A program made the translations under genes and the position numbers. A DNA stretch of 5,239 nucleotides from Hyphomicrobiales bacterium. GTDB taxonomy: Bacteria; Pseudomonadota; Alphaproteobacteria; Rhizobiales; Beijerinckiaceae. Shown here in pieces: positions 1-5,239 of this stretch. Under the pieces are notes generated by a model. The model worked only from the letters and a program-made list of their open reading frames with translations, made no database searches and was not told the origin of the DNA. The stretch is taken from positions 1-5,239 of the forward strand of contig JAQGKM010000058.1 in NCBI GenBank assembly GCA_028290125.1, read 5' to 3'. The number at the start of each line of letters is the position of its first letter. Within the stretch, counting starts at the first letter, position 1.

Positions 1-1655
1 GCGAAAGCGGCGTTGCCGGCGGTGACGGCCTGCCGGCTCGCATAGGCGCCAAGCCCCGAGGGCGTAGCCGCCGTGTCGCCGACGACGACATGAATGGCTG
101 CAGGCTCGATGCCGAGCACCTGCGCCACCACCTGCGCCAGCATGGTCTTCACGCCCTGTCCCTGCGCGGTCGCGCCGCTCGTGACCACTACCTTGCCGGA
201 TGGGCCGACGCTCACGCCGACGCTCTCGAACGGCCCGCGCCCGGTCGCCTCGACGTAATTGGCGAGACCAAGCCCGATGAAACGCCCCTGCTGGCGCGCC
301 TCTTCTTGCCGGCGCGGGAAATCATTCCAGCCCGCCGCTTCGAGCGCGCGCGCCTGACAGGCGGGATAATCGCCGCTGTCGTAGATCATCATGCTGCCGT
401 CGCGCTGCTTGACGGGAATCGTGAACGGCATCTGCGTGGGCGCGATCATGTTGCGACGGCGGATCTCGTCACGCGCGAGGCCGAGCTGCAAGGCCATGCG
501 ATCCAGCAGCCGCTCCATGACGAAAGTGCCTTGCGGCCGCCCTGCGCCGCGCGTCGGCGCCGCAGGAGTCTTGTTGGTCATGCAGAGATCGATCAGCATG
601 CGATAGGCAGGCAGGACATAGGGGCCGATCAGATTGGTCGCAGCGTTGAACGGCAGCGCGATGCCGTAGGGCGTTGCGGCGCCGTGATCGTAGACCAGCG
701 TCCCGCGAATGCCGCGCAACCGCCCGTCGGATTCGAAGGCGGCTTCGACGGTCCAGATCTGCTCGCGTTCGCCGATGCTGGCGGTGAAACTCTCGAACCG
801 GTCCTCCACCCACTTGACCGGACGCCGCAACAACAGCGCCGCGGCCGGCACTGCCAGTTCCTCGGGATGGAACACGGCCTTCGTTCCGAAGCCGCCGCCG
901 ACGTCGGGCGTGAGAACGCGCACTTGATGTTCGGCCAGTCCAAGCGTCTCCACCAGCATCGCCTTGGCGCGATGCGGCATCTGGGTCGAGTTCCAGACCG
1001 TCAGCTGATCGGCGATCGCATCCTGGCGTGCGATGACGCCGCGCGGTTCGATCGGATGCCCGCCGCCCTTGTTGAGTCGAAACTGTTCGCGCACGACAAA
1101 GGGCGCGCCCGCGAAGGCGTCCTCGACGTCGCCATAATCGACCTTGGTTTGCGCCACGAGATTATCGGGGCATGTCAGCCGCGCCTTCGGGGCGCCGGGC
1201 TGCAGGGCTTCGAGAAGATCCACGACGACCGGCAGGGCTTCGATGTCGAGTTCGACCAGCGCCGCCGCGTCTTCGGCGATCCGCCGCGAGGTCGCGACGA
1301 CGATCGCCACGGGCTCGCCGACATAGCAGGCTTCATCCATGGCGAGGCACGGCGGATCGACGTCGAATCGCAGCCCGCCGGCCGGCAAGGCCAGCGGGAC
1401 GAAATCCTGCGTGAGAACCTTGCGCAGATCCGCGAAGACATAGACGGCATGCACGCCGGGCAGCGCGCGCGCGGCGGCGCAGTCGATGTTGCGGATGCGG
1501 CCATGCGCCAGCGGACTGCGCACGAAGGTCGCTTCGGCGAGATCGGGCCACGTGATGTCGTCGAGAAACTGTGCGCCGCCTTGCAGCAGCACATGGTCCT
1601 CCACCCGCGCGGCGCTGCGTCCGATCCAGCCGCCGGTGTCTGTCGCGTCGCTCAT
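1..1655 (-). CDS. Xanthine dehydrogenase/CoxL-family molybdopterin-binding hydroxylase subunit (partial, C-terminus beyond window)
   Basis: Large catalytic subunit of a molybdenum hydroxylase, which inserts a water-derived oxygen into a C-H bond, typically of an aromatic or N-heterocyclic compound or aldehyde. The frame is open from the ATG at 1655 to the left edge (551 residues); the family usually runs to about 750-790, so roughly the last quarter is missing. Seen: an a/b-hammerhead N-terminal domain with RSPLAHGRI at residues 46-54, then the molybdopterin-binding domain with GGGFGTK at 253-259, RGAGRPQG from 369 and AQGQG at 497-501. The loop at 369-374 corresponds to the AYRCSFR loop of form I CO dehydrogenase but has no cysteine, so a CO-oxidising role is unlikely. 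Start choice rests on AGGA at 1662-1665, 6 nt upstream, and on the family-like N-terminus. It follows the binding-protein gene by 2 nt, implying one transcript. Small 2Fe-2S and FAD subunits are not seen and may lie further left. Family confident; substrate unknown. Confidence 0.93.
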   Translation of the reverse strand, partial: MSDATDTGGWIGRSAARVEDHVLLQGGAQFLDDITWPDLAEATFVRSPLAHGRIRNIDCAAARALPGVHAVYVFADLRKVLTQDFVPLALPAGGLRFDVDPPCLAMDEACYVGEPVAIVVATSRRIAEDAAALVELDIEALPVVVDLLEALQPGAPKARLTCPDNLVAQTKVDYGDVEDAFAGAPFVVREQFRLNKGGGHPIEPRGVIARQDAIADQLTVWNSTQMPHRAKAMLVETLGLAEHQVRVLTPDVGGGFGTKAVFHPEELAVPAAALLLRRPVKWVEDRFESFTASIGEREQIWTVEAAFESDGRLRGIRGTLVYDHGAATPYGIALPFNAATNLIGPYVLPAYRMLIDLCMTNKTPAAPTRGAGRPQGTFVMERLLDRMALQLGLARDEIRRRNMIAPTQMPFTIPVKQRDGSMMIYDSGDYPACQARALEAAGWNDFPRRQEEARQQGRFIGLGLANYVEATGRGPFESVGVSVGPSGKVVVTSGATAQGQGVKTMLAQVVAQVLGIEPAAIHVVVGDTAATPSGLGAYASRQAVTAGNAAF

Positions 1656-1657
1656 TC

Positions 1658-2623
1658 TCAGTCCTGGAGAAGCGAGGCGTCGAAAGCTTCACTCAGCGTG
1701 ACGGGCTTCAGCGTATCGTCCGTCGCCAGGACGATCTTGTTCAGATTGTCGATCGACGCAGCGCTGACCATGCCGCCCTTGGGCGTGCGCTCGACGGAGC
1801 TCTTGGCGACTTCAGCCGCGAGAGCCGGCGTGAAGGTCGGAAACATCTTGGCGAGCTGCTGTCGCGCAAGTTCGGGATCCTTGCTCAGCGTATCGATGGC
1901 CTTGGCGACGGCGCGCACGAAGCCCTTCGCCGCCTGCGGCTTGGTCTTCACGAAACTCTCGAGCGAGAGCGCGGCGAAAGACGGGTAGGGCAGCTGGCGA
2001 TAGTCGAGCACGACCTTGTAGGCGCCCTGCTTCTGAAACATGTTGGCGATGTCGGTCAGGATCACCATGCCGGCGTCGATCTGGCCGGAATCGATCGCCG
2101 CCTGCATGGAGGCCCCGCCGCCCGCGCCCGTGATCTCGAAATCGCGATCGGGATTGAGGCCGAGCTCCTTCATGGAGGCGCGGATCGTATTGTCGGTCAG
2201 GCTGCCGGGCGACGTGATGCCGATGCGCTTGCCCTTCAGGCTGGCCAGATCCTTGAACGGCGCCGACGCCTTGGAGACCAGCGCGTAGGAGTGGAACGTG
2301 TCGAGCCCGACGAGGATCTGCGCGGGCTGGCGGCGTGCGCGCAGGCGAATGACATGGTCGGCCGCGCAGAAGCAGACATCGATGCTGCCGCTCGCCAGCG
2401 CCTGCACGGCCGGGCCGCCGCCCTTGAAGTCGACGAGATCGATCGTGATGCCTTCCTTCTCGAAATAGCCGAGATCGCGCGCAGCATAGACTGGCAACAA
2501 GGCCTCGTTATAGGCCGCGACGCCGCCCGTCACTTTGGTCTGCGCCTGTGCGGGCAGGCTCGCCAGCGCCAGGGCGCCGAGCGCCGCGAGCGCGGGAACA
2601 GACAGCGTGCGGAAGGATATCAT
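1658..2623 (-). CDS. Periplasmic ABC transporter substrate-binding protein, NMT1/SsuA-like
   Basis: Predicted 321-residue exported solute receptor for an ABC importer. The chosen start at 2623 gives a clean signal peptide: MISFR, a hydrophobic Ala/Leu core to about residue 23, and a PAQA site with likely cleavage after Ala27. GGAG at 2631-2634 sits 7 nt upstream. An in-frame ATG at 2680 would add 19 polar residues ahead of the signal peptide and is rejected. The mature part has family hallmarks: a DLGYFEKEGI segment at about 50-59, GGGPAVQALASGSIDV at 68-83, LKGKRIGITSPGS at about 129-141, and SGQIDAGMV at 179-187. Length is normal. The family (SsuA, TauA, THI5-like) binds sulfonates, pyrimidine precursors, phthalates and other small organic acids, so the ligand cannot be read off directly. 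It is the first gene of a probable operon with the molybdenum hydroxylase 2 nt downstream, which suggests that its ligand is the hydroxylase substrate or a relative. No permease or ATPase gene is in view. Confidence 0.93.
   Translation of the reverse strand: MISFRTLSVPALAALGALALASLPAQAQTKVTGGVAAYNEALLPVYAARDLGYFEKEGITIDLVDFKGGGPAVQALASGSIDVCFCAADHVIRLRARRQPAQILVGLDTFHSYALVSKASAPFKDLASLKGKRIGITSPGSLTDNTIRASMKELGLNPDRDFEITGAGGGASMQAAIDSGQIDAGMVILTDIANMFQKQGAYKVVLDYRQLPYPSFAALSLESFVKTKPQAAKGFVRAVAKAIDTLSKDPELARQQLAKMFPTFTPALAAEVAKSSVERTPKGGMVSAASIDNLNKIVLATDDTLKPVTLSEAFDASLLQD
1662..1665 (-). promoter_or_regulatory. Ribosome binding site of the molybdenum hydroxylase gene, inside the upstream coding end
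   Basis: AGGA on the minus strand lies 6 nt before the ATG at 1655. It falls within the last codons of the binding-protein gene, whose stop codon is at 1658-1660. This arrangement suits translational coupling. Confidence 0.55.
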
Positions 2624-2630
2624 GGGGCGG

Positions 2631-2634
2631 CTCC
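2631..2634 (-). promoter_or_regulatory. Ribosome binding site deciding the binding-protein start
   Basis: GGAG on the minus strand lies 7 nt before the ATG at 2623. It favours that start, which begins directly with a signal peptide, over the in-frame ATG at 2680. Confidence 0.65.
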
Positions 2635-2654
2635 ATCTTTCGGGGTCCCGCAAG

Positions 2655-2720
2655 GTGAAACAATCGGCCCTGCAAGGCAAGGACTGACCGGTCGGGATGG
2701 TTTCACGTTCCGTTTGCAGG
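2655..2720. repeat. Interlocked pair of 7-bp inverted repeats
   Basis: GTGAAAC (2655-2661) is the reverse complement of GTTTCAC (2700-2706), and CCTGCAA (2669-2675) is the reverse complement of TTGCAGG (2714-2720). Within each half the two arms are separated by exactly 7 nt, and a 24-nt centre containing GACCGGTC lies between the halves. The pairing order (1 with 3, 2 with 4) is interlocked rather than nested. It could be a double operator or, if transcribed, a pseudoknot-like leader. One 7-bp inverted repeat in a region this size is near chance expectation; the matched spacing is what makes the pair notable. Confidence 0.4.
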
Positions 2721-2741
2721 ACGGATGACGATCTGTAGGTT
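2714..2741 (+). promoter_or_regulatory. Weak candidate sigma-70 promoter for the amidase gene
   Basis: TTGCAG at 2714-2719 resembles a -35 box, and TAGGTT at 2736-2741 keeps T1, A2 and T6 of a -10 box, with a 16-nt spacer. A start near 2748 would give a leader of about 30 nt. The -35 box overlaps the last inverted-repeat arm, so a protein bound there would block it. The match is poor and promoters in high-GC proteobacteria diverge from the consensus, so this is only a candidate. Confidence 0.2.
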
Positions 2742-2777
2742 GAAGCTCCCAGAAATCTCCGCGCCGATGGTCCTCAC

Positions 2778-4217
2778 ATGCAAGATGCGTTTCAGTCTGC
2801 TCTCGCCATGTCGCACGCGCTTGAGCGCGGCCTGACCTCGGCGCGCGACTGTCTGGAGATGTATCTCGATCGCATTGCGGGTGTGGGCCACGCGCTCAAC
2901 GCCGTGATCGTGCTCGACTCCGCGCAGGCGCGTGCGCGCGCCGACGCCGCAGATGCTGCGCGGCGCGCCGGACGCAGCCGCGGTCCCCTGCATGGCCTGC
3001 CGATGACCGTAAAGGAATCCTTCGATGTCGCGGGCCTGCCGTCGACCTTCGGATATGCGGATCGCGCGTCCCACAAAGCGCAGGCGGATGCGTTGGCCGT
3101 GCAGCGCCTGATCGCCGCTGGCGCAAACATCTTCGGCAAGACCAATGTGCCGAAGGACCTCGCGGACTGGCAGAGCTTCAACGTCGTCTATGGCGAAACA
3201 CGCAATCCCTGGAACCAGGAGTGCTCGCCGGGCGGATCGTCGGGCGGCGCGGCGGCGGCGCTGGCGGCGGGTCTGACAGGACTCGAGATCGGCAGCGACA
3301 TCGGCGGCTCGATTCGCATTCCGGCGCATTTTTGCGGCGTGCATGGACACAAGCCGACCTACGGCATCGTGCCGATGCGCGGACACGCCATGAACGTCGA
3401 CGCCGCGCCCGCCGACATTTCGGTCGCCGGACCTCTGGCGCGCAGCGCGCAGGACCTTGCGCTGGCGCTCGAGATCATGGCGGGTCCCGACGCCGAAAGC
3501 GATGGCGCCTGGAGCCTCGCCCTGCCGCGCGAGACGCGCACGCATCTCAAGGAGTTTCGATTTGCCGTGCTGGCCGACGATGCGGAGTTTCCGGTCGACG
3601 GTTCGATCAGCGGCGCCATCCGCAAACTCGCCGACGACTTGCGCCGCGCCGGCGCGCAGGTCGACGAGGTCGCGTCGCCGGTCGGCAGCCGCGAGGGCTA
3701 CGAGCTTTATCTGGCCCTGCTGCGCGGCGCGACATCGGCGCGGCTGTCGGATGAAGCCTTTGCGCAGCTGGCCGCCAAGGGCGGCGATCCGGCGGCGCGC
3801 GATTATGAAACCCTGATGCGACGCGGCCTGACGCAATCGCATCGCGACTGGCTCGGCGCCAACAATCGCCGGCACGACGTGCGCCGCCGCTGGCGGGCGT
3901 TCTTCGGCGATTACGATGCGCTGATTTCTCCGGTCGCCACGACGGTGGCGTTCCCGCGCATGCCCGGCGTTCCCAAGCCGGAGCAGAGGTTCATGATCGA
4001 TGGCGCCCCGCGTCCGGCGGCCGACACCTATTACTGGCTGTCGATCGCGTCGCTGCCCTCACTGCCGGCGACGACGTTTCCGCTCGGGGTCAACGCCTCG
4101 GGCCTGCCGGTCGGCGCGCAGATCATGGGCCCGGACCATTCCGATTTCCGCTGCATCCAGATCGCCCATCTCATCGAAGGCGTCACCGGCGGCTTCCGGG
4201 CGCCGCCGGGATTTTGA
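2778..4217 (+). CDS. Amidase-signature family hydrolase
   Basis: Predicted 479-residue cytoplasmic amidase that hydrolyses a carboxamide to the acid plus ammonia or an amine. The Ser-cisSer-Lys triad is complete: Lys79 in PMTVKES, cis-Ser154 in SPGGSSGG, and nucleophile Ser178 in GSDIGGSIRIP, with the family's 24-residue spacing between the serines. The conserved HFCGVHGHKPT follows, and GLPVGAQIMGP lies at 442-452 near the C-terminus. Length is normal and no signal peptide or membrane segment is seen. It resembles GatA, but no gatB or gatC is adjacent, so a catabolic amidase is more likely than the tRNA amidotransferase subunit. The ATG at 2778 has no good Shine-Dalgarno, only a weak GATGG at 2766-2770. 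The next ATG (2808, residue 11) has none either, so the exact start is less certain than the gene. It is transcribed divergently from the binding-protein gene, sharing 154 nt of control region, and converges on the amidohydrolase with a 13-nt gap. Substrate not recognisable. Confidence 0.94.
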   Translation: MQDAFQSALAMSHALERGLTSARDCLEMYLDRIAGVGHALNAVIVLDSAQARARADAADAARRAGRSRGPLHGLPMTVKESFDVAGLPSTFGYADRASHKAQADALAVQRLIAAGANIFGKTNVPKDLADWQSFNVVYGETRNPWNQECSPGGSSGGAAAALAAGLTGLEIGSDIGGSIRIPAHFCGVHGHKPTYGIVPMRGHAMNVDAAPADISVAGPLARSAQDLALALEIMAGPDAESDGAWSLALPRETRTHLKEFRFAVLADDAEFPVDGSISGAIRKLADDLRRAGAQVDEVASPVGSREGYELYLALLRGATSARLSDEAFAQLAAKGGDPAARDYETLMRRGLTQSHRDWLGANNRRHDVRRRWRAFFGDYDALISPVATTVAFPRMPGVPKPEQRFMIDGAPRPAADTYYWLSIASLPSLPATTFPLGVNASGLPVGAQIMGPDHSDFRCIQIAHLIEGVTGGFRAPPGF

Positions 4218-4233
4218 CGCGGTCGCGCTGTCA
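4215..4233. terminator. Possible hairpin spanning both convergent stop codons
   Basis: TGACGCG (4215-4221) can pair with CGC-T-GTCA (4226-4233), giving a 7-bp stem with one bulged T at 4229 and a GTCG loop. It covers the whole 13-nt gap between the convergent genes and both stop codons. No T-tract follows on either strand, so it is not a classical intrinsic terminator. Two opposed TGA stops automatically supply three of the outer pairs. Confidence 0.25.
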
Positions 4234-5211
4234 GGAGACGGGCAGGTTCAGTCCTAGCAGGCGGCTGGCATTGGTGGACAGCAGCTTCTTCTTGTCGGCC
4301 TGCGAGATCTGCAGCGTTTCGATCCAGCTCATCGCGGGCTCGTTTGCGACGAAAGGCCAGTCGATCGCGAACATCATGCGGTCGATTCCCATCTCGGTCA
4401 TGACGCACATCAGCGCGGGCGTCGAGAAATGGCCGCTGGTGGTGATGTGGAAATGCTCCGAGAAGAGCGCGCGGAACGATGTCCTTTCCTGACCGGGCCG
4501 TGACAGCGCCTGGTCGATGCGCCACAACAGGAAGGGCAATGTCTCGCCCATGTGGCCGAGCACGAATTGCAGGTTCGGGTGCTTCTCGAACACGCCGCTG
4601 AGGACGAGGCGAATGGCCTGCGTCGCCGCCTCGACGGTGAAGCCCCACGCGGCGCGCATTACCAGCGGGAAGTCCTTCACGTAGTCCTTGTAATAAACCT
4701 CGTTGACCTGCGCGTGCGGCACAGCGGGATGAAGGTAGATCGGCACGTTGAGCTTTTCCGCGCGCGCGAAGATCGGCCAGAAGCGGCGGTCGTCGAGAAA
4801 GACGCCGTTGGTCAGGCCGTGCACCATCGCGCCGCACATGCCGAGTTCGCTCACGCAGCGATCGAGCTCGTCGGCCGCAGCTTCCGGATCCGCCGTCGGC
4901 AGCGCGGCAAAGCCCGCAAAGCGCGTCGGATGCAGCGCGATGGCACGATGCAGCCGGTCGTTGACGCCGCGCACGGTCTCGACCGCGATGTCGGGCGCCA
5001 GGCCCTGACCGGACGGCGCGCCATGCGACAGGACCTGCATGTCGATGCCTGCGGCGTCCATCGCGGCGATGCGGATTTCGCCGAGATCGTGCAGCTTCTG
5101 CAGCATGTCGGGTGAGCGCTTGCCTTCGGGCGCGCTGAGCTTCGAGAGCAGCTCCGCGTCCCAGTAATGTTCCTCGATCGCAATGACCGGAAGTCCCGAA
5201 GCAAGCGCCAT
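4231..5211 (-). CDS. Amidohydrolase_2 family metal-dependent decarboxylase/hydrolase (gamma-resorcylate decarboxylase-like)
   Basis: Predicted 326-residue cytoplasmic TIM-barrel enzyme of the ACMSD/amidohydrolase-2 group. The N-terminal strand carries IAIEEH (Glu13, His15) rather than the HxH of classical amidohydrolases and ACMSD. This Glu-x-His pattern is characteristic of gamma-resorcylate and 5-carboxyvanillate decarboxylases. Other likely metal or active-site residues are His161 in IYLHP, His220 and Glu223 in LGHMGE, and Asp284 in AIDWPF. LLWRID at 228-233 and ITTSGHF at 256-262 also match that subgroup as I remember it. Such enzymes use a divalent metal, often Mn2+ or Zn2+, for non-oxidative decarboxylation of hydroxylated aromatic acids; a hydrolytic role remains possible. 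The start at 5211 is supported by AAAAGG 7 nt upstream. It ends 13 nt from the amidase stop, tail to tail, so the two are separately transcribed. Length is normal and no truncation is seen. Confidence 0.93.
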   Translation of the reverse strand: MALASGLPVIAIEEHYWDAELLSKLSAPEGKRSPDMLQKLHDLGEIRIAAMDAAGIDMQVLSHGAPSGQGLAPDIAVETVRGVNDRLHRAIALHPTRFAGFAALPTADPEAAADELDRCVSELGMCGAMVHGLTNGVFLDDRRFWPIFARAEKLNVPIYLHPAVPHAQVNEVYYKDYVKDFPLVMRAAWGFTVEAATQAIRLVLSGVFEKHPNLQFVLGHMGETLPFLLWRIDQALSRPGQERTSFRALFSEHFHITTSGHFSTPALMCVMTEMGIDRMMFAIDWPFVANEPAMSWIETLQISQADKKKLLSTNASRLLGLNLPVS

Positions 5212-5218
5212 GGCCGAG

Positions 5219-5225
5219 CCTTTTC
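5219..5225 (-). promoter_or_regulatory. Ribosome binding site of the amidohydrolase gene
   Basis: GAAAAGG on the minus strand lies 7 nt before the ATG at 5211 and supports that start. The promoter itself lies beyond the right edge; only 28 nt upstream of the gene are visible. Confidence 0.6.
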
Positions 5226-5239
5226 TTGTTGTGATTACC

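Larger units (their letters stand above)
2624..2777. promoter_or_regulatory. Divergent intergenic control region
   Basis: These 154 nt separate the divergent binding-protein (minus) and amidase (plus) starts and must hold the promoters for both directions unless transcription enters from elsewhere. They contain two interlocked 7-bp inverted repeats and an 8-bp palindrome, GACCGGTC, at 2686-2693. No strong sigma-70 promoter stands out on the minus strand; the plus strand has one weak candidate. No regulator gene is adjacent, so the controlling factor is unknown. Confidence 0.6.

Noticed and set aside
1..1655. Annotation as form I CO dehydrogenase large subunit
   Set aside because: The active-site loop carries RGAGRP with no cysteine at the copper-binding position.
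90..1988. A 632-codon open frame on the plus strand
   Set aside because: It lies antisense to the molybdenum hydroxylase gene and the end of the binding-protein gene, both with clear family motifs. Its own translation is rich in Arg, His, Gln and Asp with no recognisable domain, typical of a high-GC shadow frame.
2650..2677. Direct repeat GCAAGG at 2650-2655 and 2672-2677, 22 nt apart
   Set aside because: Two helical turns of spacing is suggestive of an operator, but six bases is too short to separate from chance, and the flanking bases do not match well.
2624..2680. A 19-residue N-terminal extension of the binding protein from the ATG at 2680
   Set aside because: It would put a polar, charged stretch before a textbook signal peptide. 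The ATG at 2623 has a better placed GGAG.
1571..2728. A 385-codon open frame on the plus strand
   Set aside because: It runs antisense across the whole binding-protein gene and its upstream region, with no recognisable domain and shadow-like composition.
2703..3875. A 390-codon open frame on the minus strand
   Set aside because: It is antisense to the amidase gene, which has a complete catalytic triad. Its translation is low-complexity Arg/Ala/Gly-rich with no family signature.
4552..5115. A 187-codon open frame on the plus strand
   Set aside because: It is antisense to the amidohydrolase gene, whose metal-ligand residues are in the other strand's frame; there is no supporting motif.
1..5239. 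Mobile element, CRISPR array, tRNA or rRNA gene
   Set aside because: No transposase-like protein, terminal repeats, regularly spaced repeats or tRNA-like fold was recognised. Coding density leaves only short gaps.

Overview
The window is about two-thirds G+C, with strong third-position G/C bias and nearly continuous coding. With an NMT1/SsuA-type solute-binding protein, a CoxL-type molybdenum hydroxylase and an aromatic-acid type amidohydrolase, it looks like a catabolic region of a high-GC proteobacterium. An alphaproteobacterium of the Hyphomicrobiales type is most likely. That placement is inferred from composition and gene families; no rRNA or other marker is present.

Layout, left to right. 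Positions 1-1655 (minus) hold the N-terminal 551 residues of a molybdopterin-binding hydroxylase subunit, cut by the left window edge. Only 2 nt separate it from the upstream gene at 1658-2623 (minus), a secreted periplasmic ABC-type substrate-binding protein. A 154-nt divergent intergenic region (2624-2777) follows, with an interlocked pair of 7-bp inverted repeats. Next is a complete amidase-signature hydrolase at 2778-4217 (plus). Thirteen nucleotides beyond its stop lies the end of a convergent metal-dependent amidohydrolase at 4231-5211 (minus), of the gamma-resorcylate/5-carboxyvanillate decarboxylase type. The last 28 nt hold its ribosome binding site. Every long frame antisense to these genes is best explained as a high-GC shadow.

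Putting the genes together (inference): the binding protein would capture a small, probably aromatic or N-heterocyclic acid or amide. The molybdenum enzyme would hydroxylate it, the amidase would release ammonia or an amine, and the amidohydrolase would decarboxylate or hydrolyse an aromatic acid intermediate. The substrate cannot be named from this sequence. The ABC permease and ATPase, the FAD and 2Fe-2S partners of the hydroxylase, and any regulator are absent and may lie beyond the edges. I see no mobile element, RNA gene or CRISPR array. All four genes belong to known superfamilies. The unexplained parts are the substrate, the transporter-hydroxylase coupling and the repeat structure in the divergent promoter region.
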